Positions 33,721 through 41,734 of a DNA stretch of 64,000 nt are shown piece by piece; positions within the stretch are counted from its first letter, which is position 1, and every line of letters starts with the position of its first letter. The notes under the pieces were generated by a model. That model had not been told where the DNA came from and did not search any database. It was given only the letters and a program-made list of their open reading frames with translations. The translations under genes and the position numbers were made by a program. Source of the stretch: a virus; IMG/VR virus record IMGVR_UViG_3300023184_009648, positions 1 through 64,000 of that record. The stretch is one strand, 5' to 3'.

Positions 33721-34430
33721 TAATCTAAAATTTTTCGCAACTCCCGCACATTATCTCGTAGATCAATTTTTCGACAACCTCTACATAACCAGCGACTATT
33801 CATAGATTGTAAAACTCTTACCTCAAGCATTAAGCGTTTTTTGTGCATGAAATACTTGTTCAAACAATTATTACATTGTGTGTTTATATGATTACTTTTT
33901 TTGCGACGAAGAGTTCTTTTTTTTGATTTATTTAAAACCTTGACAATTTCAGGTTGTTTTTTATTTCTAAGATAAAAATTTAGTAGCTCAGGAGGCATGG
34001 GAGGTATAGGGAATTTACTTCCAAAAAGCCAATTGTATTGAGTGCCATCTTCGTGAATAGATGGAGGAACAACAGACTGATGTTTATGTGCTCTAAATTC
34101 TATGCCACCAACGACAAGACGAGTTAAATTTGGGTCAGGGTTAATGAATAAGTTGTGAATCGACTTAGAGCTACGAAATTTGGGCCTTATTGCTCCATCA
34201 ATCATGCGTTCCAATAAATCATTTGCTTCTTCAGTATCGCCTTCTACATCGACAATATCGCCGAGTAAAATGCCCATGTTATAATTTCCTGTCTGAAAAT
34301 GTGGTCGCCAGCGTTCCACACTCCAATTTTCATTCCAACCTACAGCAATAGGCTTTTTTGTGTCAGGATGTACTGCTATAGGACGCAATCCTGCGGCAGT
34401 ATATTTGTCAAAAAAAGCTAAAATATGCAT
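33717..34430 (-). CDS. Bifunctional primase/polymerase (Prim-Pol) N-terminal-domain protein with zinc tail
   Basis: A 237-residue protein. GLRPIAVHPDTKKPIAVGW starts the domain, GILLGDIVDVEGD (residues 53-65) holds the acidic residues, SKSIHNLFI gives the His, and HKHQSVVPPSIHEDGTQYNW is the hallmark C-terminal segment of the archaeo-eukaryotic primase superfamily. The usual C-terminal helicase is missing; instead there is a basic linker and a CxxC...CxxC zinc element (CNNC, CRGC). It stands alone among accessory genes. It could be a repair or priming enzyme. Confidence 0.75.
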   Translation of the reverse strand: MHILAFFDKYTAAGLRPIAVHPDTKKPIAVGWNENWSVERWRPHFQTGNYNMGILLGDIVDVEGDTEEANDLLERMIDGAIRPKFRSSKSIHNLFINPDPNLTRLVVGGIEFRAHKHQSVVPPSIHEDGTQYNWLFGSKFPIPPMPPELLNFYLRNKKQPEIVKVLNKSKKRTLRRKKSNHINTQCNNCLNKYFMHKKRLMLEVRVLQSMNSRWLCRGCRKIDLRDNVRELRKILDY

Positions 34431-34496
34431 AAAAAAGCCATAATTTTTACATGGGTGCGATTATTTTTACTTTACTGTATTAGATGGAGGTTTGCA

Positions 34497-35402
34497 ATGA
34501 AAATTACAGCGCTCGTGACAGGAGCAACAGGATTTATTGGTAGCCATTTGTGCAATTGGTTGCATTCAAACAATTATAAGGTTTATGCTATTGGCATCCA
34601 AAAAGAAAACCGCCCCAAATGTGAAAAATTATTTAAAGTACCTGTTGATGAAATACCTTGGCATAAATTACCAAATATTGATGTTTGCTTTCATCAAGCA
34701 GCAAACAACAACACAACTGATTCAGATTTTGAAAGCATGTATGAATCAAATGTAAATCAAACAATTAGATTATTTGATTTACTTCACAATTTAAAAAACT
34801 GTAAAAAATTTGTCTATGCATCTAGTTGTTCTATTTATGGAAAACAACCAGCCCCTTACATAGAAGAAAAAACTAGACCAAATCCTTTAAACGCCTATGC
34901 TCAATCTAAGTTACTTCTTGAAGAATATGCAGAGCAGTTTTCTGAAGAAAATGACGCAGTAATTGTTGGCCTTAGATACACAAATGTTTTTGGACCTAAT
35001 GAAGGACATAAAAAACTTAGAGCAAGCATGATACATCAAATCATTGAAACAGTTGTTGAAAATAAACAACCAAATTTATTTAAATGGGGAGAACAAAAAA
35101 GAGATTGGGTTTATATAGATGATGTTGTGAATGCTAATATTTTAGCAAGTAAGGCAAAAAAATCTGCAGTTTACAATGTAGGATCGGGAAAATCTGAAGC
35201 ATTTATCCACTTGTTGCAATTTATTTCAAAAACAACTGGTAAAAAAATAAAACCTATTTTTAAAGATTGCCCTTTTGAAGCGGCATATCAAAAACATGTT
35301 GAAGTTGATTTATCTTTGATTAAAAAAGAATTAGGATATAAGCCAAAATGGTCTGTAGATAAAGGCATACAAGACATGTATAAAAAAAGAGACGGAAAAT
35401 AA
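34497..35402 (+). CDS. NAD-dependent nucleotide-sugar epimerase/dehydratase
   Basis: A 301-residue extended short-chain dehydrogenase with GGAGG before the ATG. NAD binding: GATGFIG (residues 9-15). Catalysis: YASSCSIYG (Ser near 109-112) and Y134-x3-K138 (YAQSK). The C-terminal part (DWVYIDDVVNANILA, YNVGSGKSEAF) is typical of UDP-glucose 4-epimerase-like enzymes. It probably supplies an NDP-sugar for the glycosyltransferases in this window. A terminator follows. Confidence 0.87.
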   Translation: MKITALVTGATGFIGSHLCNWLHSNNYKVYAIGIQKENRPKCEKLFKVPVDEIPWHKLPNIDVCFHQAANNNTTDSDFESMYESNVNQTIRLFDLLHNLKNCKKFVYASSCSIYGKQPAPYIEEKTRPNPLNAYAQSKLLLEEYAEQFSEENDAVIVGLRYTNVFGPNEGHKKLRASMIHQIIETVVENKQPNLFKWGEQKRDWVYIDDVVNANILASKAKKSAVYNVGSGKSEAFIHLLQFISKTTGKKIKPIFKDCPFEAAYQKHVEVDLSLIKKELGYKPKWSVDKGIQDMYKKRDGK

Positions 35403-35418
35403 TTCCGTCTCTTTTTTT
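35382..35418. terminator. Bidirectional terminator
   Basis: GAGACGGAA (35389-35397) pairs with TTCCGTCTC (35403-35411), flanked by A7 and T7. It ends the epimerase gene and the convergent Asp/His-rich gene. Confidence 0.92.
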
Positions 35419-35432
35419 ATATAAATATAAAA

Positions 35433-36485
35433 TTAACCATCAGAACGAACAGCTTGATACAAGTTATTGGTATCAATAGAAGTGAAAAGACCATCACTAA
35501 ATTTATGGTTAGGGTCAATTCCCATCATATTTCTAACGCTGTTCCACCAAGCATCCTCAGAAGATTCATCCTTCTTTTCAGCTTTCTTCTCAGCCTTTTT
35601 CTTAGCATGCATTAACTTGAAATCTTTGGCATCAATTTTGCCATCTTTATTTATGTCTAGTTTATGTTGACCACCCTTGAGCATCTTCTTCTTAGACATC
35701 ATGGGTTTAGAAACTTTGGCACTTTCTTCATCGCCGTCTTCTTCTTCATGATCTTCGTGATCGTCATGATCTTCGTGATCGTCATGATCTTCATGATCGT
35801 CATGATCTTCATGATCGTCATGATCTTCATGATCTTCATGATCTTCATGATCTTCGTGATCGTCATGATCGTCATGATCTTTTTCTTCCTCTTCATGATC
35901 TTCGGCATCTTCAGGAGTATTAGGACCTTCGTCTGAATACATTTTCTTTTTGGACTTCATGCAAGAAGATTTTTCTTTCTTATCTTCTTTTTTATCCTTA
36001 TCTTTTTCTTTTTCTTTTTTGTCTTTAGACTTTTCTGATTCATCATCTTCATCAGACCATCCATCTTCTCCATCCATCTTCTTTTTAGACATCATTCCTT
36101 TGCCACACATCATGCATTTTTTTGCCCAAGCTTTAGCTTTTACACCACACAGCTTGCCACATGATGAGCAAAGACCAGCTTTATCTTTTTTAGATTTTTC
36201 TTCGTCATGATCTTCATGATCTTCATGATCTTCGTCTTCGTCATTATCGACATCAACATCAACATCAATTTCTTCGTCATCTTTTTTGGGTTCGTCCTTC
36301 TTTGAAGAAGGATCAACGATTTCGCCATCACCTGTGGGCATCTTTTTCTTTTTCTTCTTATCATGTTTAGCTTCTTCAAAACCAAACTGAGTAACAATGC
36401 CTAAATTATTAGGGCTGTATAAGCCTAAATTAAAACTGGAAAGTGCAGATTCATTCAATGACTTCCAATGTTTATATGACAACAT
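35433..36485 (-). CDS. Asp/His-repeat acidic protein with zinc motif, EF-hand and capsid-targeting-like N-terminus
   Basis: A 350-residue protein; AGGGAAAAC precedes the ATG at 36485. N-terminus MLSYKHWKSLNESAL fits the signal (LNE site). Then come Lys/Asp-rich stretches, a cysteine group (LCSSCGKLCG, then KKCMMCGKG), a long run of Asp-His-Glu repeats, and an EF-hand/dockerin-type calcium loop DINKDGKIDAKDF near residue 290. The C-terminus is a short folded segment (AWWNSVRNMMGIDPN). It is likely a strong metal binder. If packaged, it might carry zinc, calcium or other ions in the head. Confidence 0.72.
   Translation of the reverse strand: MLSYKHWKSLNESALSSFNLGLYSPNNLGIVTQFGFEEAKHDKKKKKKMPTGDGEIVDPSSKKDEPKKDDEEIDVDVDVDNDEDEDHEDHEDHDEEKSKKDKAGLCSSCGKLCGVKAKAWAKKCMMCGKGMMSKKKMDGEDGWSDEDDESEKSKDKKEKEKDKDKKEDKKEKSSCMKSKKKMYSDEGPNTPEDAEDHEEEEKDHDDHDDHEDHEDHEDHEDHDDHEDHDDHEDHDDHEDHDDHEDHEEEDGDEESAKVSKPMMSKKKMLKGGQHKLDINKDGKIDAKDFKLMHAKKKAEKKAEKKDESSEDAWWNSVRNMMGIDPNHKFSDGLFTSIDTNNLYQAVRSDG
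35747..35881 (+). repeat. Nine-base tandem repeat encoding Asp-His-Glu/Asp
   Basis: About fifteen tandem copies of a nine-base unit (CATGATCTT and variants CATGATCGT, CGTGATCTT). A second short block lies at 36202-36232. The units encode alternating D-H-E and D-H-D on the minus strand. Variants differ at third codon positions, so selection on the protein is likely. Confidence 0.9.
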
Positions 36486-36580
36486 GTTGTTTTCCCTTTT
36501 TTTTGTGCGGGTAAATGTCTTAAGAGACATAGCTTTAATCTATATATGTCGAGTAAAATTATTTTGCCCAAGGAATCCTT

Positions 36581-37387
36581 ATGAGAAAATTCATGCTTGG
36601 TGCAATATTTGTATTGGGATTTTTTATAATATTTTCAATATATCAACATAAAAATAAAAAATCACCTTTTGATCTAGACTGTGAAACATTAAATCCAGAA
36701 AATAAAAATTATAAAAACCCTGTAGTTTTTGCACTTATTGATAAAATCAATGATAAAAACAATAGAATTTATAACATTTATGTAAAACAAATGCCCATAT
36801 GGCTAACCATAAACAATATAACATTCAAAGCTCGTGGTGAATTAGCTCATCAAAAAGACAAGCTTTTTCGACTTCATATTAACACAATCATTACTGGCAA
36901 AGAAATGGATTTAGGATCAAATAATGATATATTTTGGTTCTGGTCTAAACGAATGGAACCATCTTATCTTTATTATTCTCGTCATGAAAATATTTCTAAA
37001 ACAAATCTTAAAACTCCTCTCAACCCAATGTGGATGATTGAATCGCTTAATTTTAACTTAATTGATAAGGGAACAATTCAAGCGATGATAGAAAAAAATG
37101 AAATGTATTACATTTATCAAAACAGAACCAGTGCTTCAGGCGAACCCATAATCCTTATTACAATATTAGACCCAAAAAGTGAAAGTGTGATTGGTCGCCT
37201 AATGCTCAATCAAATAAAAGAAAATATTGTAACAATTACCTATAAAAACAAAAGTATGAAAACAATTTGGCACAATGAAGCAATATCCATGGAATGGGAT
37301 ATGAGCAGTATTTGCTACAATACAGAATTGCCGGGAAAATTATGGATTTTACCTGATTATAAAAACAAATTTGACATTGGAAAATAA
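36581..37387 (+). CDS. Membrane-anchored LolA-like hypothetical protein
   Basis: A 268-residue protein with AAGGAATCC before the ATG. One N-terminal membrane or signal segment (GAIFVLGFFIIFSIY, residues 7-21) is followed by a beta-rich periplasmic domain. MDLGSNNDIFWFWSKR and SYLYYSRHEN near residues 105-130 recall a motif of exported LolA-like proteins that I associate with planctomycetes. That resemblance is from memory and needs a search. It has its own terminator. Confidence 0.6.
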   Translation: MRKFMLGAIFVLGFFIIFSIYQHKNKKSPFDLDCETLNPENKNYKNPVVFALIDKINDKNNRIYNIYVKQMPIWLTINNITFKARGELAHQKDKLFRLHINTIITGKEMDLGSNNDIFWFWSKRMEPSYLYYSRHENISKTNLKTPLNPMWMIESLNFNLIDKGTIQAMIEKNEMYYIYQNRTSASGEPIILITILDPKSESVIGRLMLNQIKENIVTITYKNKSMKTIWHNEAISMEWDMSSICYNTELPGKLWILPDYKNKFDIGK

Positions 37388-37415
37388 AAATGCCGCTTTA
37401 TTAAAGCGGCATTTT
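37387..37415. terminator. Bidirectional terminator
   Basis: AAAATGCCGCTTT (37387-37399) pairs perfectly with 37403-37415 around three bases. Convergent genes end on both sides. Confidence 0.88.
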
Positions 37416-37437
37416 GCATAACAACAAATATAGTTGA

Positions 37438-37674
37438 TTATTTGTTAAATGCTTTGCGAATAGCGTTTCGTCGCAAAGCTTGAACTTTGCGTTTTTCAGC
37501 TGCTATACCGCCTTGATTCAAAGGTTGTTGCGGTGGAATTGCTTGCTGAGCCCTTTGTTGAGTTGGACTCATAGAAGCCGCAATTCCTCCTTGAGTGCTG
37601 CGTGCTGAAGTAATAGAACGAACTATAGGAGTTCTAGATTTATACTTAACTCCTTTATTGCAAGAACAAGCCAT
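37438..37674 (-). CDS. Small basic CSC-motif protein
   Basis: A 78-residue protein with GGAGG before the ATG. It starts ACSCNKGVKYKSRTPIVRSI and is then Gln/Ala-rich with two QGGIAA repeats and a basic C-terminus. The first 20 residues resemble those of the gene directly upstream (37689-37868), suggesting duplication of a small module. Function unknown. Confidence 0.6.
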   Translation of the reverse strand: MACSCNKGVKYKSRTPIVRSITSARSTQGGIAASMSPTQQRAQQAIPPQQPLNQGGIAAEKRKVQALRRNAIRKAFNK

Positions 37675-37688
37675 TTTTCCTCCATCGG

Positions 37689-37868
37689 CTACAGAGATGA
37701 TCTTAACCGTGTTTTATAAGTTTTAGACTTTCGAACATATACTGCTTTAATGATATTTTCCAAATCCTTTTGGTAATCATCTAAAGACTCGATGGAAACA
37801 GTGGGTATAATAGTTTTGACTGATGTTTTAGTCTTACAACTACAATTATTTGTTGATACTGCTTCCAT
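37689..37868 (-). CDS. Small CSC-motif protein, paralogue-like neighbour
   Basis: A 59-residue protein with GAGGG upstream of its ATG. Residues 8-29 (NCSCKTKTSVKTIIPTVSIE) align with the start of the 37438-37674 product (CSC, then K-rich, P, V/I, SI). The rest is helical and basic. It lies head-to-head with the TPR-glycosyltransferase gene. Confidence 0.5.
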   Translation of the reverse strand: MEAVSTNNCSCKTKTSVKTIIPTVSIESLDDYQKDLENIIKAVYVRKSKTYKTRLRSSL

Positions 37869-37896
37869 GATGTATTTATCCCTCAGAGGTTAAAAT

Positions 37897-39414
37897 ATGG
37901 TAGTGAGCCATGAAGAAACAAAAGAACTTGTGGAACAAGCCTTTAATCTTGCTTGTAAAAAATTTGCGGAACAAAAATATGAACAAACAGTTGTTATTCT
38001 CGACCAAGCTCTTAAAGTAGACCCTAAAAACGCCAATATTCTTCAAATTTTAGGATTGGCCTACCATGCTTTAAAAAACAATGAAAAAGCCAGAGAACAC
38101 TTATTTGCATCTTTGCTTATAGAACCCAATAATTCTGAAACTTTGAATAATATTGGGCTTAGTTATTCTAACACATATGATTATGACAAATCAATTGATT
38201 ACATCAATAAAGCTATTTGTTTAAAACCTGAAAATCCATCTCTTTACAGCAATTTAGGATTGCAATATCGTCATTTGCAGCAATATGAAAAAGCAATTGA
38301 ATGTTTTAATAAATCATTATCTTTAAGAGAAGACGCAACTGCGTATGCCATGCTTGGTGGTTGTTATGGAGAAATGAAAAATCTTCAAAAAGCCAAGGAA
38401 ATGATATACAAAGCATTAAAAATAAATCCTAATTTTGCAGCTGCTCATGTTGATTTAGCATCGATTTTACAGCTTGAAGGCAACTGGACTGAGGGATTCA
38501 ATGAATATGAATGGAGATACACGGTTTATGACCAATTGAAACAATGGGAACGCATTTATGATCCAATCAAAAAATGGAAAGGCCAAAATATTCAAAACAA
38601 AATAATTATCGTTCACACCGAACAAGGCCATGGAGATGCAATTCACTTCAGTCGTTATTTGTCTAATTTAAAATATTTAAAACCAAAAAAAATCATATTG
38701 CATTGTGGAAAATCACTCGAACGCCTTTTTGAAGAAATGGCAAATTTTATATTTACTATTGATCCTGTGCAATTGCCAGAGTATAAAAACGCCAAAGACA
38801 ATCTGATTCCCGAACACGATTATCATTGTTCCATCTTGAGTTTACCTTATTTGCTTGGATTTCCTCCAGTGCCAGCAACGCCTTATTTGTTTAGCAAAAA
38901 AAAGTTTGATATGTCAAATTATAAAAATGATTATAAAATTGGAATTGTATGGGCTGGAAATCCACAACACTCTCAAGATCGATGGCGATCTTGTAAATTG
39001 GAAATGTTTAAGGAAATTAGTCAAATTTCAGGAGTTAAACTTTTCAGCTTGATGAAAGACACAAGGTCTCGTGCTTATGTTACGCAAAATCAACCTATTG
39101 ATTTAAGTGAAAACACAGAAGACATGAAGATTGTAGATATGTCAAGTTATATGGAAGACTTTCAAAGCACAGCTGACATTATTTCATCTCTCGATCTAAT
39201 AATTGGCGTAGATACAAGCGTAATTCACTTGGCTGGAGCTCTTGATAAACCAACTATTGCTTTAATTGCATGGAATTGTGATTGGCGTTGGACAATAGAT
39301 GGCGATAAGAGTATTTGGTATAGAAGCTTGAAACTTGTTCGCCAAACTAAAAAAGGCGAATGGGATGATGTTTTTGAAAAAGCAAAACAAGAAGTTTTAA
39401 AATTAGTGAAATAA
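37897..39414 (+). CDS. TPR-repeat glycosyltransferase
   Basis: A 505-residue protein with AGAGG before the ATG. Residues about 10-200 form five or so TPR repeats (for example NLGLQYRHLQQYEKAIECFN). The C-terminal 300 residues are a GT-B transferase: HTEQGHGDAIHFSRYL near 245, IGIVWAGNPQHSQDRWRSC near 347, and DLIIGVDTSVIHLAGALDKP near 430, the pattern of TPR-linked GT9/GT41-like enzymes. It may glycosylate a phage or host protein. Terminator follows. Confidence 0.82.
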   Translation: MVVSHEETKELVEQAFNLACKKFAEQKYEQTVVILDQALKVDPKNANILQILGLAYHALKNNEKAREHLFASLLIEPNNSETLNNIGLSYSNTYDYDKSIDYINKAICLKPENPSLYSNLGLQYRHLQQYEKAIECFNKSLSLREDATAYAMLGGCYGEMKNLQKAKEMIYKALKINPNFAAAHVDLASILQLEGNWTEGFNEYEWRYTVYDQLKQWERIYDPIKKWKGQNIQNKIIIVHTEQGHGDAIHFSRYLSNLKYLKPKKIILHCGKSLERLFEEMANFIFTIDPVQLPEYKNAKDNLIPEHDYHCSILSLPYLLGFPPVPATPYLFSKKKFDMSNYKNDYKIGIVWAGNPQHSQDRWRSCKLEMFKEISQISGVKLFSLMKDTRSRAYVTQNQPIDLSENTEDMKIVDMSSYMEDFQSTADIISSLDLIIGVDTSVIHLAGALDKPTIALIAWNCDWRWTIDGDKSIWYRSLKLVRQTKKGEWDDVFEKAKQEVLKLVK

Positions 39415-39415
39415 A

Positions 39416-39443
39416 AAGGCGTGTCTTTAAAAGACACGCCCTT
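39416..39443. terminator. Bidirectional terminator
   Basis: GGCGTGTCTT (39418-39427) pairs with AAGACACGCC (39431-39440). A-rich before, T-containing after. Convergent genes end on both sides. Confidence 0.8.
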
Positions 39444-39462
39444 CTAAAAAGTCAAAATAAAC

Positions 39463-39819
39463 TTACGAACGAGACGAATTGCTACACTGAGTTGCACTTG
39501 AACCAGAAGATTTTTGAGTCTTCTGAGTCTTTTGAGTCTTTTGAGAAGACTTAGTTGCAACAGAAGACTTCTTAGCCGCCTTCTTTGCATTTGCAGCAAT
39601 AGTATTTGCATCAACAATAGTTACATCACTGTAACCAAGAGCCTTAGCTACATTTCGAGCACGCCCAGCAACAGCAGAGCGAGTCGGAAAACGGGTGGTA
39701 TTATCGGCTTGACGAACCAACTTAGTAGGCCGAACACCAAGAATATTGGCGGTACCTTCGTAATAGTCTCCAGCAGTAGACTTACAAACTGAAACACGGA
39801 CGGAAAGAGTATTGCTCAT
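39463..39819 (-). CDS. Small basic protein with Lys/Ser/Thr-rich tail
   Basis: A 118-residue protein started at MSNTLSVRV; the longer frame to 39864 adds an unlikely leader. Residues 1-75 look folded (SVCKSTAGDYYEGTANILGV, with RSAVAGRARNVAKALGYSDV). The tail is Lys-rich with TQK repeated three times and Ser runs, like histone-H1-type DNA-binding tails. Codon use suggests good expression. A DNA-binding or virion role is possible. Confidence 0.62.
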   Translation of the reverse strand: MSNTLSVRVSVCKSTAGDYYEGTANILGVRPTKLVRQADNTTRFPTRSAVAGRARNVAKALGYSDVTIVDANTIAANAKKAAKKSSVATKSSQKTQKTQKTQKSSGSSATQCSNSSRS

Positions 39820-39912
39820 AGTAACTCGTTTGCCTTTCTTAAATAGCGAATAAATTAACCACACTCGTGATTAAAACGCTGCATTCAATATTATGTTTAA
39901 TAAAATAACAAG

Positions 39913-40620
39913 TCAAGTAAATTTCTTACAATCGAAGCTTTGCGAATCAAAATTACGCAATTTAGTTGATGAAATACGATCAGGAATATGTAAAGTGCCA
40001 CAATTAGTAAAGGTGGGTATAAGCATATAACGATTTTTAGGACGCTGACGCTTTTGAAAAAATTCTTCAATAGACTTGCGATATTTTTGAAAAAATTCTG
40101 CTGTATCAATTCCATGTACATTATTTTTTAAATTAAAACAAACAAGTATGTTTACTATCGTGCGGTAAACATCATCAATTGTTTGATGCTTTTTTCCTCC
40201 ACCAATTTGTGCAAAGTTAATAAACCATAGATAAGTGTCTGGGTCATATAAGAACGCTGGATTTGTCAATCCAGTCTGTCTATGTGATTCAATACAATCT
40301 TCAATCTCGCTTAACCACATTTTTTCGCTTGTATTGCTCAAGTATTTGTAATAATACAGCCATGCAATAATAGCTCGAAAACTAAGAATCAATATATCTT
40401 TGCAATTTTTGGTGTGAAAACCATTTCTTAAACAAAAAGCACAATAATAACCATTACCACCACTCATTTTCTCACATATTTCACGATTTAAATCATTTGA
40501 ATGACACTTTTTTCTACAAAAACTACAATAACGAATAAATACATCAAATAACTCACCTGTAATAGTAGGTGGTAAAATTTCTAGATCTATTTGACTTACT
40601 GACAATTTTTGCAGCTTCAT
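39913..40620 (-). CDS. Hypothetical cysteine-rich protein
   Basis: A 235-residue protein with a zinc-binding-like N-terminal third: YCSFCRKKC near 31-39 and YYCAFCLRNGFHTKNC near 58-73. The remainder is helical, with aromatic residues. The ribosome site is weak. No family recognised. Confidence 0.58.
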   Translation of the reverse strand: MKLQKLSVSQIDLEILPPTITGELFDVFIRYCSFCRKKCHSNDLNREICEKMSGGNGYYCAFCLRNGFHTKNCKDILILSFRAIIAWLYYYKYLSNTSEKMWLSEIEDCIESHRQTGLTNPAFLYDPDTYLWFINFAQIGGGKKHQTIDDVYRTIVNILVCFNLKNNVHGIDTAEFFQKYRKSIEEFFQKRQRPKNRYMLIPTFTNCGTLHIPDRISSTKLRNFDSQSFDCKKFT

Positions 40621-40697
40621 GAATCACCAGATTTAAAAAAACCTGCATAGATATTATTAAGTGAGTCAGTTCACTCAAGCTTGAGATGAGGAAAAAA

Positions 40698-40922
40698 ATG
40701 AAAACATTCGTTCAATGGGCTGAAACAGTAAAGAAAGAACTTCCAGTTTATGTGCAAGACGAGGCGACTCGTCGTGCCGGTATTGCATATTGGGCTTACC
40801 CTGATGCTTATATTCGCAATCAATATCCCGATTCTTGGTTCACTCCTTATGCTGCTGATGCTGCTTTCAAGCTAGGCTATGCAAAAGGTGGTCCAAAAGC
40901 TGGTAAGGAAATTGCGGGTTAA
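40698..40922 (+). CDS. Capsid-targeting-like small protein, first of tandem paralogues
   Basis: A 74-residue protein; GAGGAAAAAA precedes the ATG at 40698, favouring it over the ATG twelve bases earlier. MKTFVQWAETV is a good match to the signal (WAE site). The body has AGIAYWAYPDAYIRNQYPDS, shared with the next gene. The stop overlaps the next start by one base. The pair looks like a recent tandem duplication. Confidence 0.7.
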   Translation: MKTFVQWAETVKKELPVYVQDEATRRAGIAYWAYPDAYIRNQYPDSWFTPYAADAAFKLGYAKGGPKAGKEIAG

Positions 40923-41230
40923 TGAAAACTTTTTTACAATGGGCTGAAATTAAACATCGGGAACTTCCTGTCTATCAGACAGATGAAGGCGGTGGCAGCA
41001 CAGCACGCAACGGCATAGCTTATTGGGCTTACCCAGACGGCTATATTCGTTCACACTATCCTGATGCTTACTTTATGAGTCGTGCTCCTGACGCTCTTTG
41101 GAAAATGTCTCCCGGACCTCCAATTACGCCTCATAAACATCATGTTCATCACATGACGCCACCTGATTATGCGATTGGACCTGATGGACAGGTAAGAAAA
41201 GAAAAAGAAGTCGAATACGAAACTGATTGA
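40922..41230 (+). CDS. Capsid-targeting-like small protein, second tandem paralogue
   Basis: A 102-residue protein with the signal MKTFLQWAEIK. The segment NGIAYWAYPDGYIRSHYPDA aligns with the previous gene. The tail is extended, with a His-rich stretch (HKHHVHHM) that may bind metal and a charged end. Translation is coupled to the first paralogue. Confidence 0.7.
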   Translation: MKTFLQWAEIKHRELPVYQTDEGGGSTARNGIAYWAYPDGYIRSHYPDAYFMSRAPDALWKMSPGPPITPHKHHVHHMTPPDYAIGPDGQVRKEKEVEYETD

Positions 41231-41262
41231 TTTACTCATTTACCATGTGTAAAAGGAGTACC

Positions 41263-41293
41263 GATGCCGTCCGAAAAGACGGCATCAGCTTTT
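41263..41293 (+). terminator. Hairpin terminator after the paralogue pair
   Basis: GATGCCGTC (41263-41271) pairs with GACGGCATC (41278-41286), then AGCTTTTT. A perfect AAAGGAG with an ATG and 15 codons overlaps the hairpin (41264-41311), which may be chance. Confidence 0.75.
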
Positions 41294-41300
41294 TATAGTT

Positions 41301-41636
41301 TTAACTTTTAGCTTTATCAATTCTTTTTTTGTGATCATCATCAGTCATGCTGGTTTTTTCATTTGGGATCATATGTGGAACTCGATCCCAATAACCCCAT
41401 TGATCTTCGTTTTGTGGATTTTGAAAAACCATACCTTTTTTCCAATATTTATTTAAAAGTTCTTCGACTCTCTGTTTAGAAAGACCCGATTCTTTAGCAA
41501 TAGCTGCAATTGATCGCCATTGCCACTTGGCATTTCGAGAAAGAGCAATAAAAAATTCTTGTTCTTCATCCCCAGATTTACAGCCTTGTGGATACACATC
41601 CCACCAGTTGGGAAGTTTTTTACTGGTAGCATTCAT
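41301..41636 (-). CDS. Winged-helix-like putative DNA-binding protein
   Basis: A 111-residue protein with GAGGAG before the ATG. A helix-turn-helix pattern is visible (WRSIAAIAKESGLSKQRVEE, about residues 40-59) followed by a wing-like segment (GMVFQNPQNEDQWGYWDRV). Such small winged-helix proteins occur in several large phages. It could be a transcriptional regulator. No partner genes indicate the target. Confidence 0.62.
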   Translation of the reverse strand: MNATSKKLPNWWDVYPQGCKSGDEEQEFFIALSRNAKWQWRSIAAIAKESGLSKQRVEELLNKYWKKGMVFQNPQNEDQWGYWDRVPHMIPNEKTSMTDDDHKKRIDKAKS

Positions 41637-41734
41637 GAAAATCTCCTCAGAAACTAAAAACAGTTCATACTATAATATCGAGGTGTTTGGAGAAAATATT
41701 ATTTCTTCAGCCCCACACACAAAAAGAAGGTAAA

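Noticed and set aside
35420-35427. Exact TATAAATA on the plus strand
   Set aside because: It lies right after a terminator and runs antisense to the end of a minus-strand gene; no plus-strand start follows within a useful distance.
35747-35881. Tandem repeats that might be a CRISPR array
   Set aside because: The unit is nine bases without spacers and lies within a coding region; no CRISPR array was seen in the window.
35664-35936. Hydrophobic Ile/Met/Phe/Val-rich plus-strand frame suggesting a membrane protein
   Set aside because: It is the reverse of the Asp-His repeat in the minus-strand gene; no ribosome site and the composition follows from the repeat.
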